Source: Pseudomonadota bacterium (GTDB taxonomy: Bacteria > Pseudomonadota > Alphaproteobacteria > Acetobacterales > Acetobacteraceae). From it: DNA of 64,000 bases. Location: contig JAFEFW010000616.1 in assembly GCA_018240405.1 (NCBI GenBank), positions 1 to 64,000 of the forward strand, given 5' to 3'. The translations under genes and the position numbers were made by a program. Of this stretch, positions 8,458 through 20,118 are shown piece by piece (within the stretch, counting starts at the first letter, position 1; every line of letters begins with the position of its first letter). The notes below the pieces were generated by a model that was given only the letters and a program-made list of their open reading frames with translations, did no database searches and was not told the origin of the DNA.

Positions 8458-9495
8458 ATGAAACTTGGCCTTTTCCTGTTCCCCGAATCCCGCGACCCGG
8501 CGGCAGACGATCGGGTGATTGATGAGGCGGTGCAGGAAGCCCAGCTTGCCGAAGACGCGGGCATGGATGCGGTCTTTCTCGTGGAACATCATTTTGACGG
8601 CAACTGCGCCTACGTCGATCCCGCAACATTCGCCGCCGCCCTCGCGATGGCCACGCACCGCATCAAGCTCGGTTTCGCCGTGCTGCAGACCTCGCTTTAC
8701 CATCCGTTGCGCATGGCAGAGCAGATTTCGCTGGTGGACAATCTGTGCAAGGGCCGCCTGATCGTCGGCCTCGGGCGTGGCAGCCTGGTGAACCTGCACG
8801 AATACAGCGGCTATCAGATCGATCCCGACACGGCACAGGAACGTTTCGAGGAGATCGAGGACATATTGCTGAAATGCTGGACGGGCGAGAAGGTCGTGCA
8901 CGCGGGCAAATACTGGAATTTCGAGATTCCGATGTTGCGCCCGCGGCCCTACACTAAGCCGTATCCACCGATCCTGCGCAGCGTTGCCTCGGAGGCGTCC
9001 CTCGCCGCGCAGGCCCGTCTCGGTCGGCCCGTCCTGATGGCCGCAGCCACCGCGCCCGGCGCCGCCCGGAATATCGAGATCTACCGCAACGCCGCCCGCG
9101 ACGCAGGCCTCGCCACAAGCCGGATCGACGACGCCATCTCGCAATGCTGGGTCGCGCGCACCGTCGTTCTGGCACCGACCGACCGGGAAGCGCACGACGT
9201 CGGGCTGCCCTATTTCCACCAGATGCAGACCTACCGGGCGGCACAAAGCTCCGCGTTCGAAGCGGCGGTTGCGAAGCAGAAGAATCAGTCGAGCCTGCCG
9301 GTGCTGTGCGGTTCCCCTGACAGCATGATGGAAGATTTCACCAGCTTGGCGAAGACCGGCATCGGCGGCGTAATCATTCGTTTCCGAACCGGCCCAATGC
9401 CGGCGGATTTCTCCAACAGGGCGTTGCAACTGTTCATGCGGGAGATCGCGCCGGAGATCAGCCGTGTCAGTGAACTGGCATCGGCTGTATCCTGA
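8458..9495 (+). CDS. LLM-class flavin-dependent oxidoreductase
   Basis: A 345-residue luciferase-like monooxygenase. It starts MKLGLFLFPE, has the VEHHFDG active-site segment and the LIVGLGRGSLVNLHEY phosphate-binding region. The ATG at 8458 is chosen because it begins the first beta strand and has CGGAG upstream. It is related to, but clearly different from, the luciferase-like protein at 3666-4694 (about the same length and motif order). It is divergent from the glutaredoxin-DinB gene across a 192-base gap that probably holds both promoters. Substrate unknown. Confidence 0.85.
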   Translation: MKLGLFLFPESRDPAADDRVIDEAVQEAQLAEDAGMDAVFLVEHHFDGNCAYVDPATFAAALAMATHRIKLGFAVLQTSLYHPLRMAEQISLVDNLCKGRLIVGLGRGSLVNLHEYSGYQIDPDTAQERFEEIEDILLKCWTGEKVVHAGKYWNFEIPMLRPRPYTKPYPPILRSVASEASLAAQARLGRPVLMAAATAPGAARNIEIYRNAARDAGLATSRIDDAISQCWVARTVVLAPTDREAHDVGLPYFHQMQTYRAAQSSAFEAAVAKQKNQSSLPVLCGSPDSMMEDFTSLAKTGIGGVIIRFRTGPMPADFSNRALQLFMREIAPEISRVSELASAVS

Positions 9496-9610
9496 TTATC
9501 GGCGTGTAATCCTGCATTCTCAGCGGAGCCGGATCAGGTCTGACTACGGTCCGATCATACCGACGGCGCTGCAACGGCCTGTGTCGTTGGCGACGTGAAG
9601 GTCCGGCCGG

Positions 9611-10000
9611 TCAGACGTCCGAAACTTTTGCCCAGAAAATCTCACGGTGTTCGGTGACGCCGTCCACCACCCGTGGTGGTGGAATCAGCACCATCATGTC
9701 GTTCTCGAATCGCACCCCGCGAGGCTGCTTTGTGCCGATCCGGCTTGGATCGGGTGCGGCATCAACGGAGGTGACAAGCTGCTTACCGTCATAGGTGTAG
9801 GTGCCGGTATAGCCGCTGTACTCCCGCTTCTGCCCGTTGGGCACGTCGGGGCGCCAATCGATCATCATGACGGCCATGCGGCCGTTGCCAATGACAATCC
9901 GGCCCATCCCCTGCCCGTCATACGGGGAGGGTCTTGGATTCCCGGCGTCGTCCCGCGCCATCGCACGCACCAGCCGCCAGGTACCCTCAATGCTGTCCAT
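9611..10000 (-). CDS. Lipocalin-like domain protein
   Basis: A 129-residue protein beginning with IEGTWRLVRAMARDDAGN, the conserved N-terminal GTWRL motif of lipocalin-like (Lipocalin_5 type) proteins. The YSGYTGTYTYDGKQLVTSVDAAPDP and VRFENDMMVLIPPP stretches give the expected alternating beta-strand pattern. No signal peptide is present. It most likely binds a small hydrophobic ligand; no function is known for close relatives. It is monocistronic. Confidence 0.75.
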   Translation of the reverse strand: MDSIEGTWRLVRAMARDDAGNPRPSPYDGQGMGRIVIGNGRMAVMMIDWRPDVPNGQKREYSGYTGTYTYDGKQLVTSVDAAPDPSRIGTKQPRGVRFENDMMVLIPPPRVVDGVTEHREIFWAKVSDV

Positions 10001-10314
10001 GGACGATCCCTCTGTCGCGTTATCATCTGCTCAGCACAATGCGGCGAACACGCCGGTGGTCAAGCTATCTGGTGCGGTGCGGACACGTTTGACTAGGTGC
10101 AGCTGGCGATGACGCATTCCGATCCGCAACCATACCATATATAGGCGCCGATAGGACCCAGCGCCGGCGGCCGCATCGGCGCGTGCTCCACATGGCTCGT
10201 TGCAATGGCGCAGGATCGGTGCGTCAATCGTGCCGAGCCGAGGCCGACATGGCTTGATGGCTGCCGATGCCGGAGCAAACCGGCTAAGAGCGAACGACCG
10301 GGGAGGATACCGCC
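10001..10314. other. 314-base intergenic region
   Basis: It separates the divergent lipocalin-like and solute-binding protein genes and probably carries both promoters. An AT-richer stretch (ataccatatatagg, near 10130) is the only compositional feature. A 27-codon minus-strand frame at 10093-10176, ending in a Cys-rich tail, has only a weak ribosome site and is not annotated as a gene. Confidence 0.5.
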
Positions 10315-11529
10315 ATGAATACCACCCGCCGCGCCCTGCTGGGCGCCGCGTCAGCCGCCATCGTCGCCCGGCCGGGCCGCGCGGCGGATAAACCCGTTAT
10401 CAAGATCGGCATCATCAACGACCAGTCCGGCGTTTACCGCGACGTGAACGGCCCGACCAGTGTGGCCTGCACGAAGCAGGCGATCCAGGAATTCGCTCCG
10501 GGCGCCTTCGACGTCCAGGTGCTGGTGGCGGATCATCAGAACAAGCCTGACCTGGCGGCCTCCATCACCAAACGTTGGATCGATCAGGACGGCGTCGACT
10601 TCATTCAGGACGGGGCGTCCTCGGCGGCGGCGCTGGCAATTTCCGCTATTTGCGCCGAGAAGAACAAGGTCTTTGTTGCCACCAGCACGGCGACGTCGGA
10701 CCTGACCGGGAAAGCCTGCGCGCCCACGACAATTCATTGGGTATATGATACATACATGGAGGCTCGCTCCACCGGCGGCGCGATGGTTACGGCTGGCGGC
10801 GACACCTGGTTTTTCATTACGCCGAATTATGCCGCGGGCGTGGCGTTTCAGCGCGACACCACCGCTTTCGTTGAGCAGGCGGGTGGCAAGGTTCTTGGCG
10901 CCCGATTGTTTCCGTTTCCTGAAACAAGTGATTTTTCGGCGCCATTGCTCCAGGCCAAATCCTCGGGCGCGAAGATACTGGGCGTTTCCGCCGCGGGCGT
11001 CGATCTGGTGAACATCGTCAAGCAGGCGAATGAATTCGGGGTCAACAAGACGATGACCCTAGCGGCGCTGATCGCCTATTCTACGGACGTGCACGCGCTT
11101 GGGCTGGAGGTCGCGCAGGGGCTGCGGCTGTCGGAAACCTACTACTGGGATCTGAACGACCGCACACGGTCGTTCCAGAACAGGATCAAGGACAAGGTCA
11201 CGCTCTGGCCCAATATGTCGCAGGCGGGCAACTATTCCTGCACGCTGCATTACCTGAAGGCGGTCACGGCGATGGGTGCCGCCGCGGCGAAGGCGAGTGG
11301 TGCGGCGACGGTGGCACAGATGAAGGCCATGCCGACGGATGATGATTGTTTTGGCTCAGGCGCGGTCCGCGAGGATGGCCGCAAGATCCATCCGGTCTAT
11401 CTGTTCGAGGTCAAGAAGCCGTCCGAGAGCAAGCATGAATGGGATCTCTACAAGCTGGTCACGACCACGCCGGCCGATCAGGCCTTCCGTCCGCTGTCGG
11501 ATCGTGCCTGCCCGCTGGTGAAAGGCTGA
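10315..11529 (+). CDS. Periplasmic branched-chain amino-acid type ABC transporter substrate-binding protein
   Basis: A 404-residue receptor of the Leu/Ile/Val-binding (Peripla_BP_6) family. The N-terminus MNTTRRALLGAASA...AAD looks like a Tat-type signal with twin Arg and an Ala cleavage site near residue 24. The mature start VIKIGIINDQSGVYRDVNGP and the QDGASSAAALAI segment are typical. GGGGAGG lies six bases before the ATG and fixes the start. No permease or ATPase genes are adjacent, so it is an orphan receptor whose transporter would be encoded elsewhere. The ligand is probably a small amide or carboxylate. Confidence 0.85.
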   Translation: MNTTRRALLGAASAAIVARPGRAADKPVIKIGIINDQSGVYRDVNGPTSVACTKQAIQEFAPGAFDVQVLVADHQNKPDLAASITKRWIDQDGVDFIQDGASSAAALAISAICAEKNKVFVATSTATSDLTGKACAPTTIHWVYDTYMEARSTGGAMVTAGGDTWFFITPNYAAGVAFQRDTTAFVEQAGGKVLGARLFPFPETSDFSAPLLQAKSSGAKILGVSAAGVDLVNIVKQANEFGVNKTMTLAALIAYSTDVHALGLEVAQGLRLSETYYWDLNDRTRSFQNRIKDKVTLWPNMSQAGNYSCTLHYLKAVTAMGAAAAKASGAATVAQMKAMPTDDDCFGSGAVREDGRKIHPVYLFEVKKPSESKHEWDLYKLVTTTPADQAFRPLSDRACPLVKG

Positions 11530-11547
11530 GCGCCGGTCTGCCGGCGC
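11530..11547. terminator. Hairpin between convergent genes
   Basis: GCGCCGG-TCTG-CCGGCGC is a perfect 7-bp stem right after the solute-binding protein stop and before the convergent GST stop. No T-run follows on either strand, so intrinsic termination is only possible, not shown. Confidence 0.3.
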
Positions 11548-11570
11548 CGCTGCGGTTCTGAGTCCGGCGC

Positions 11571-12176
11571 CTACTCCCGCATCGCGCGCGCCTGTTTGGC
11601 GGCGGGGCGGGACCAGCACCGGTTGAGCCAGTCCTGCACCGCCGGCCAGCGCGTCAGGTCCATGGACAGGCAGCGGTACAGGGCACTGGCCACGTTCAGG
11701 TCGGCCACCGTAAACGCCGGTCCGGCGAGCCACGGGTTCTTGCCCAGCACAGTGTTCAGCACGTCCAGCGCCGGTTGAATGGCTGCCCAGGCTGTGTCCG
11801 CCACGGCCTTGTCACGCTGGTCCTCGGGCAGCACGAAGGCGTGGTTCGCGTAGTTGGTGATCTGGCGATCCAGCTTGTCGGTCTCCCACAGGCTCCACTG
11901 CCAAGCCAGCGCCTCATGCCGCGGGTCGGATGGATACAGCGCGCTGTTATGCTTCTTCGCCAGGTACAGGTTGATGGCCATCGACTCCGACAGCACGAAC
12001 CCATCGTCGTCGATGACCGGCACCTGCGCGTTCGGGTTCAGCGCCAGGAATTCCGGCGTGCGCGTCTGTGGCGAGCGCGGCGCGAAATCCTCCTGCTGGT
12101 ACGGCAGCCCAAGTTCGGCGAGCATCCAAAGCGTGCGCACGGCCCGCGACCGCGCGGACCCGTAGAGACGTAGCAT
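11571..12176 (-). CDS. Glutathione S-transferase family protein
   Basis: A 201-residue GST. The thioredoxin-fold N-domain has LYGSARSRAVRTLW, with an active-site Ser in the usual position after the first strand, then NAQVPVIDDDGFVLSESMAI containing the cis-Pro and Glu-Ser glutathione-binding pair. The helical C-domain contains LAGPAFTVADLNVA, the N-capping motif of GSTs. Start at 12176 is chosen over 12212 because AGGGGG lies seven bases upstream and the protein then begins directly with the first beta strand (MLRLYG). Substrate not predictable. Confidence 0.85.
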   Translation of the reverse strand: MLRLYGSARSRAVRTLWMLAELGLPYQQEDFAPRSPQTRTPEFLALNPNAQVPVIDDDGFVLSESMAINLYLAKKHNSALYPSDPRHEALAWQWSLWETDKLDRQITNYANHAFVLPEDQRDKAVADTAWAAIQPALDVLNTVLGKNPWLAGPAFTVADLNVASALYRCLSMDLTRWPAVQDWLNRCWSRPAAKQARAMRE

Positions 12177-12397
12177 GCGGTTTCCCCCTGAGTTCGTGGA
12201 CGGTTTTGCCATGCCGTGGGCATCCGCTCAATGCGACACCGAGCTTGGCTTGCAACGCTGCAGGCGGCGCGGGACCGATCCTACGAGGCGCCAAGGTACT
12301 GCGATGCGGTGCGGAGAGATCATACGAGCGATCGGCCGCCCAATTCGCTTGGCATCCTCTTCTAACCAGGGCATGGTGCAGCCATCCCCAGGCACCC

Positions 12398-12582
12398 GCC
12401 GCGGGAGAGAGCGGGTGCGTACCCGCCGCCGAAGGCGCAACCGGCCCCCGGAAACGCTCAGGCAAAAGGACCGCTGCGGGTTGGGGTCTCTGGAAAGCCG
12501 GGTCGCGCGCAGGCGCGGCCTGCACCGACGGAGTAACGGGCTGCGGCCCCGAATCTCTCAGGTCCCGTGACAGAGGGGGGTC
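12398..12582 (+). promoter_or_regulatory. Tandem glycine riboswitch upstream of gcvTHP
   Basis: Two consecutive aptamers are recognisable. The first has GGGAGAG, the CGCCGAAGG-CGCAA core and CTCAGGCAAAAGGACCG. The second has CTCTGGAAAG, the CACCGACGGAG core, TCTCAGGTCCC and GACAGAGGGGG. These are the conserved elements of the glycine riboswitch class in cooperative tandem arrangement. It ends about 50 bases before the gcvT ATG. In related operons glycine binding switches expression on. The rest of 12177-12397 shows no gene. Confidence 0.93.
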
Positions 12583-12631
12583 ATCGTAACCGGCAGCCGC
12601 CGGATGGTGACCCAAGTCGCGGAGTTTATGC

Positions 12632-13807
12632 ATGGCGCAGAACCCAGTGCCTGACGATCAAAGTGTGAATCCGGGTGGCAGCCCGCTGCGCACCACGCCG
12701 CTCGATGCCTGGCACCGGCGCCTCGGTGCGCGCATGGTGCCGTTCGCCGGCTACAGCATGCCGGTGCAATATGACCTGAAGGACAAGCTGGCGGCCCGCT
12801 GCCGCGGCGGCGTGCTGGCAGAGCACCTGCATACACGTGCGCAGGCGGGTCTGTTCGATGTCTCGCACATGGGCCAGGCGACGCTGACCGGATCCGACGT
12901 CGCCGCGGTGTTCGAACGCCTCGTCCCCGGCGACATCACCGGCCTGAAGCCGGGCCGCCAGCGCTATACGCTCCTGATGAACGAGGCTGGCGGCATCATC
13001 GACGACCTCATGGTCGCTCGGCTCGAGGACAACCGCCTGTTCCTGGTGGTGAATGCCGGCCGCAAGGACGTCGACTTCACCCACATGACGGCCAACCTGC
13101 CCGACACGCTGTCGCTGCATGTGCTGGAGGACCGAGCGCTGCTGGCGCTGCAGGGACCGGCCGTGGCAGCGGTTATGCAGCGCCTGGCTCCTGCCGCCGT
13201 CGCACTGCCATTTATGGGTGTGGCTGCCGTCGCCATCGCCGGCGTTGATTGCCTCGTGTCCCGCTCCGGCTACACCGGCGAGGATGGCTTTGAGATCTCG
13301 GTGCCCGCCGGCCAGGCGGAAGCGCTGGCCGACCGCCTGATCGCTGAACAGGAGGTCGTGCCCATCGGCCTCGGTGCGCGCGATTCGCTGCGGCTGGAGG
13401 CCGGGCTGTGCCTCTATGGCAACGACATTGATGAGGTCACCACGCCGGTCGAGGCCGGGCTGACCTGGGTGATCGGCAAGCGCCGCAAAATGGCGTGGGA
13501 TTTCCCCGGCGCCCTGGCCGTGCGCGATCAGCTCGACAATGGCGCGATCCGCCGCCGTGTCGGCATCCGTCCGGATGGCCGGGCGCCGGCCAGGGCGCAG
13601 ACGACGATCGTGGCACCGGATGGCACTGAGGCCGGCATGGTCACCTCGGGCGGCTTTGGGCCCACGCTGAACGCCCCGATCGCCATGGGTTACGTCCGCC
13701 GTGACCTCGCGGCCGACGGCACGAAGCTGGAGCTTCTCGTCCGCGGGAAGGCGCTGCCGGCGACAATCGTGCCGCTTCCGTTTGTCCCCCACCGCTATAT
13801 CCGCTGA
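12632..13807 (+). CDS. gcvT: Glycine cleavage system T protein (aminomethyltransferase)
   Basis: A 391-residue T-protein that transfers the methylene group from the aminomethyl-lipoyl arm of H-protein to tetrahydrofolate, releasing ammonia. It shows LGARMVPFAGYSMPVQY, FDVSHMGQ, DDLMVARLEDNRLFLVVNA, and the folate-site SRSGYTGEDGFEI with the conserved Asp/Glu region. GGAG seven bases upstream supports the ATG at 12632. First gene of gcvT-gcvH-gcvP; the lipoamide dehydrogenase (L-protein) is not in the window, as is usual because it is shared with other complexes. Expression is controlled by the upstream glycine riboswitch. Confidence 0.96.
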   Translation: MAQNPVPDDQSVNPGGSPLRTTPLDAWHRRLGARMVPFAGYSMPVQYDLKDKLAARCRGGVLAEHLHTRAQAGLFDVSHMGQATLTGSDVAAVFERLVPGDITGLKPGRQRYTLLMNEAGGIIDDLMVARLEDNRLFLVVNAGRKDVDFTHMTANLPDTLSLHVLEDRALLALQGPAVAAVMQRLAPAAVALPFMGVAAVAIAGVDCLVSRSGYTGEDGFEISVPAGQAEALADRLIAEQEVVPIGLGARDSLRLEAGLCLYGNDIDEVTTPVEAGLTWVIGKRRKMAWDFPGALAVRDQLDNGAIRRRVGIRPDGRAPARAQTTIVAPDGTEAGMVTSGGFGPTLNAPIAMGYVRRDLAADGTKLELLVRGKALPATIVPLPFVPHRYIR

Positions 13808-13821
13808 GAAGGATCACAGGG

Positions 13822-14208
13822 ATGGCTGCAAAAAACGCCGATCGCCGCTTCACCAAGGATCACGAATGGGTAGTGCTGGATGGCGATATCGCCACGGTCG
13901 GCATCACCGACCACGCGCAGGAGCAGCTGGGTGACCTTGTGCATGTCGATCTGCCGCAACTCGAGCGCGAGGTGGCCGAGGGCGAAAGCTGCGCGGTGGT
14001 CGAGAGCGTGAAGGCCGCCTCCGATATTTTCGCGCCCCTGGCCGGTAAGGTGGTCGAAATCAATGAAACGATCGTCGAAGACCCATCGATCGTGAACAGC
14101 GACGCCGAAGGCGAGGGCTGGTTCTTCCGCATTGAGGTCGACGATCCGGACGCGTTCGAGCAGTTGATGGATCAGGACGCCTACGACGAATACCTGGAGA
14201 CGCTGTAA
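13822..14208 (+). CDS. gcvH: Glycine cleavage system H protein
   Basis: A 128-residue lipoyl carrier protein that shuttles the aminomethyl group between P, T and L proteins. The lipoylation site is Lys64 in the ESVKAASD hairpin. HEWV near the N-terminus and [16 protein letters not shown]-type sequence near the end are family hallmarks, with full length. AAGGATCACAGGG ahead of the ATG provides a ribosome site, 14 bases after gcvT. Confidence 0.97.
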   Translation: MAAKNADRRFTKDHEWVVLDGDIATVGITDHAQEQLGDLVHVDLPQLEREVAEGESCAVVESVKAASDIFAPLAGKVVEINETIVEDPSIVNSDAEGEGWFFRIEVDDPDAFEQLMDQDAYDEYLETL

Positions 14209-14210
14209 GC

Positions 14211-17087
<2,877 letters not shown>

Positions 17088-17181
17088 CCCTGGGCACCGG
17101 CTGAGGCTACGATTGCGGCGGTTGTTGCCAGTTATGGTCCGACGCCGCGTCGGCGTCCGGTATGCCAGCAACCCATAGCCA

Positions 17182-18138
17182 TCAACTGGCGCCGATCAGA
17201 ATCCCCACGCCGAACACCAGCGCACCGCCGAACGCGACCTGCAGCGTCGCGGCCAGCGGTGGCGTGTCCATGTAGCGCCACCGCACCCAGGAAATCACCG
17301 CCAGTTCCACCACCACCACGGAAACCGCCACAACCAGCGCGGTCCAGAAATTGGGGATCAGGAACGGCAGGGTGTGTCCGATGCCGCCAGCCGTGGTCAT
17401 GAGGCCGCAGATGCCGCCGCGGATCAGCGGAGCGCCGCGCCCCGTCAGGCTGCCATTGTCCGACAGCGCCTCGGCAAAGCCCATCGAGATGCCTGCGCCG
17501 ACCGAAGCTGCCATGCCGACGATGAATGCGTCCCAGGTGCTGCCGGTGGCAAAGGCGGCCGCGAACACCGGCGCCAGGGTGGACACGGATCCATCCATCA
17601 ACCCCGCCAGCCCCGGCTGGATGAAGCGCAGCACGAAGGCTTGCCGCGCATGCTGGTCCTCCCGCCGGCGTACATTCTCCGGCAGGTTCTCGGCGCGCAG
17701 TTCATCGGCACGCTGCTCGTGTTCCACCTCGGCGTCGGCGAGGTCGCCCAGCAGCTTTCGGATGGTGACGTCCTGGCTCCGGGTAGCCGCGCGGCGGTAG
17801 AACGCCTGAGTCTCCGTCTCCATGGCCTCGGCGAGGTTCCGGACCGCGTCCAGGTTCAGCGGCAGCATCTGCCAGACCGGCTTGTGCTGCACGAAGCCGC
17901 GCACGTCCTGCCGGCGCACCAGCGGAATGTGTTCGCCGAACTTCTCCCGGTAAACCTCCAGCAGGCGCCGGCGATGATCCGCCTCCTCGCCGGCCATTTC
18001 GCTGAAGACTTTGGCGCTGCCGGGATACTCTTCGCGCAGGCCCTCGGCGATGTCGAGGTAGATACGCCCGTCCTCCTCTTCGTTGGCGATCGCCAACGCA
18101 AGAATTTCGCGTTCAGTCAGGTCGGAGAAATTGCGCAT
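17182..18138 (-). CDS. mbfA: Membrane-bound ferritin/VIT1-family iron exporter (MbfA)
   Basis: A 318-residue fusion of an N-terminal ferritin-like (rubrerythrin) domain, about residues 1-150, with a C-terminal VIT1/CCC1-type membrane domain, about 160-318. The diiron ligands appear as Glu residues in ANEEEDGRIY, AGEEADHRR, METETQAFY and AEVEHEQ. The membrane part begins FIQPGLAGLMDGSVSTLAPVFAAAF and continues with GMAASVGAGISMGFAEALSD. MbfA proteins of alphaproteobacteria export iron and protect from iron and peroxide stress, and are regulated by Irr/Fur. A Fur-like box lies 45 bases upstream. Confidence 0.9.
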   Translation of the reverse strand: MRNFSDLTEREILALAIANEEEDGRIYLDIAEGLREEYPGSAKVFSEMAGEEADHRRRLLEVYREKFGEHIPLVRRQDVRGFVQHKPVWQMLPLNLDAVRNLAEAMETETQAFYRRAATRSQDVTIRKLLGDLADAEVEHEQRADELRAENLPENVRRREDQHARQAFVLRFIQPGLAGLMDGSVSTLAPVFAAAFATGSTWDAFIVGMAASVGAGISMGFAEALSDNGSLTGRGAPLIRGGICGLMTTAGGIGHTLPFLIPNFWTALVVAVSVVVVELAVISWVRWRYMDTPPLAATLQVAFGGALVFGVGILIGAS

Positions 18139-18182
18139 CCGCGGAATTTGGCCGGGTCGGCGGGCACGTCAAGAGGAAAGCG

Positions 18183-18203
18183 TAATGATGAGAATGAGTT
18201 GCA
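18183..18203 (-). promoter_or_regulatory. Possible Fur/Irr-type operator upstream of mbfA
   Basis: The plus-strand sequence TAATGATGAGAATGAGTTGCA resembles alphaproteobacterial Fur boxes (read on the minus strand as TGCAACTCATTCTCA...). It lies 45-65 bases before the mbfA start, a reasonable operator position. The match is imperfect and not symmetrical. Nothing else was recognised in the 381-base gap 18139-18519. Confidence 0.4.
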
Positions 18204-18519
18204 GGCGCGACGGCGGCGAGTAGCCGAGCATGTCCGTATCGAGGTAGAGTCCAGCGGACCATACCGTCGCAACCATATCCTGTTTTCAGATCCGCCGTTG
18301 TTTCCGCAACATTCGATGACGCTGATAGGCGTTCACAACGCGTGTAGGGGTGCGGAACAAGAACGACAGACAGATAAGTGTCGATAAACGCCGATCGTTG
18401 CTTTCCCGATCGCACTCGCCCGAGCCGCCGGCCATGCCAGCGCGCCATAGTTAGGCGTGGAATTGACGGGCCGCACGCACTGCCCGAACCTGCCGGCAGT
18501 CCAGGAGAGGAAAACAGCC

Positions 18520-19665
18520 ATGCCGCTGCGCGAAGCAGGCGCCGTCACCGGCGTCGGGGAAACAAAATACCTGCGGGGAACCGACCGCACCGCTTTGTCC
18601 TTCCAACTGGAAGCCTCATTGAACGCCATCCGCGACGCCGGGCTGAAGCCGTCCGACATCGACGGGCTGATCCCGTACGGCCACGGCGCTGTCGCCGAAG
18701 ACTTCATCACCAATTTCGGCATCAAGGACCTGCGCTTTTCCGCCACCACCCCGATGGGCGGCGCCTCGGCCGTTGCATCGATCCAGTGCGCACTCGCCGT
18801 CATCGACGCCGGCATCTGCAACCACGTGCTGCTGTCGCTCGGCCGCACCGGCTATTCCGGCGGCCGCATCGGCGCGCGCGTGCAGCAGATGCCGCAGTTC
18901 AAGCTGATCGGCGAGTTCGAGATGCCGTCCGGCGCGATCGCCCCAGCGCAGCTTTACGCGCCGATGGCCCGTCGCCACATGGAACTATACGGCACCAAGT
19001 CGACGCAGCTGGCCGAGATCGCTGTCACCACCCGCCAGCACGCGATGCTGCAGTCCAACGCCACGATGCAGCGGCCGATGACGATCGAGGACCACCAGGC
19101 CTCGCGCATGATCTCCGATCCGCTGCGGCTGCTGGACTGCTCGCTGGAGAGCGACGGCGGCGCCGCGGTGGTGATCAGCGCCGTGGACCGCTGCCGTGAC
19201 CTGCGCAAGCCGCCGGTCATGGTTATGGGCGTGGCCGAAGGGCACCCCGACTCGCCGTCCGCCATCACCCAGCGCCCCGACCTGACCACACTCGGCCTCG
19301 CCAAGGCGGCGCCGAAGGCGTTCGCGATGGCCGGCGTGACGCATGACGACATCGACGTCGCCGAAATCTACGACTGCTTCACCTACATCGTCATGTGCCA
19401 GTTGGAGGATCTCGGCTTCTGCAAGAAGGGCGAAGGCGGCGCCTTCGTCGAGAACGGCGCGCTCGGCCTGAACGGCAGACTGCCGGTGAACACGCATGGC
19501 GGGTTGCTGTCGCAGGCGCATATGGCCGGGATGAACCACATCGTCGAACTGACCCGGCAGTTGCGTGGCGAGGCCGAGGCGCAGGTGCCGGACGCGGAGA
19601 TCGGCTTGGTGACCGGCTACGGCGATATGGGCGATGGCTCCATCGCCATTATGCGGCGGGACTGA
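18520..19665 (+). CDS. Thiolase-like protein (acetyl-CoA acetyltransferase family)
   Basis: A 381-residue protein of the SCP2/thiolase-like group. Features are AVTGVGETKY at the N-terminus, NHVLLSLGRTGYS, the AEIYDCFTYIVMCQLEDLGFC segment and the C-terminal VNTHGGLLSQAHMAGMNHI, which supplies the thiolase His. The canonical nucleophilic Cys motif of degradative thiolases is not evident, as is common in this subgroup. Such proteins work as heterocomplexes with DUF35 partners, which are encoded four bases downstream. The ATG at 18520 follows AGGAGAGG and gives the family N-terminus. Likely role: side-chain or aromatic-acid thiolysis or aldol/retro-aldol chemistry on CoA esters; substrate unknown. 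Confidence 0.85.
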   Translation: MPLREAGAVTGVGETKYLRGTDRTALSFQLEASLNAIRDAGLKPSDIDGLIPYGHGAVAEDFITNFGIKDLRFSATTPMGGASAVASIQCALAVIDAGICNHVLLSLGRTGYSGGRIGARVQQMPQFKLIGEFEMPSGAIAPAQLYAPMARRHMELYGTKSTQLAEIAVTTRQHAMLQSNATMQRPMTIEDHQASRMISDPLRLLDCSLESDGGAAVVISAVDRCRDLRKPPVMVMGVAEGHPDSPSAITQRPDLTTLGLAKAAPKAFAMAGVTHDDIDVAEIYDCFTYIVMCQLEDLGFCKKGEGGAFVENGALGLNGRLPVNTHGGLLSQAHMAGMNHIVELTRQLRGEAEAQVPDAEIGLVTGYGDMGDGSIAIMRRD

Positions 19666-19668
19666 GCC

Positions 19669-20079
19669 ATGGACACGACGTATGACAAGCTGGTTCCGGC
19701 GCCGACGCCCGACACCCAGCCCTACTGGGACGGGTTGAAGGAGCACCGGCTGCGGCTGCAGCGCTGTGCCGATTGCGGCAAGGTCCGGCACTACCCGCGA
19801 CCGATGTGCGACGCCTGCTGGTCGATGAACACCGACTGGGTGGACGCCGCCGGCACCGGCACAGTGCATAGCTGGACGATCACCCATTACGCGTTCCATC
19901 CGGGCTGGAAGGGCGACCTGCCCTATATCCTGCTGACGGTCGACCTTCCCGAAGGCGTGCGCCTCAACGCTCAGGCGCGGGGGATTTCGGAAAGCGCGTT
20001 GCGAGTCGGGCTGCCGGTCAAGGTCGGGTTCGAGCCGGTGACGGAGGAGCTGACGCTGCCGGTGTTCGAAGCCGTCTGA
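19669..20079 (+). CDS. Zn-ribbon/OB-fold protein (DUF35)
   Basis: A 136-residue protein with an N-terminal rubredoxin-like zinc ribbon (Cys33, Cys36, Cys47, Cys50 in CADC...CDAC) and a C-terminal OB-fold (GTGTVHSWTITHY...). DUF35 proteins form complexes with thiolase-like or ketosteroid CoA aldolase enzymes and are needed for their activity. It begins three bases after the thiolase-like gene stop. This supports a two-subunit enzyme, and steroid side-chain aldolases (Ltp2-DUF35) are a known precedent, but a steroid role here is only suggested. Confidence 0.9.
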   Translation: MDTTYDKLVPAPTPDTQPYWDGLKEHRLRLQRCADCGKVRHYPRPMCDACWSMNTDWVDAAGTGTVHSWTITHYAFHPGWKGDLPYILLTVDLPEGVRLNAQARGISESALRVGLPVKVGFEPVTEELTLPVFEAV

Positions 20080-20118
20080 GCGTTCCGCGGTGGAGCGGAC
20101 CGCGCACGCCGGAGCCGC

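Noticed and set aside
10093-10176. A 27-codon Cys-rich peptide frame that could be a RiPP precursor
   Set aside because: Weak ribosome site, no leader-like segment and no maturation genes nearby.
17130-17162. GC-rich inverted repeat between gcvP and mbfA as a terminator
   Set aside because: Short stem with no T-run on either strand, so not supported as an intrinsic terminator.
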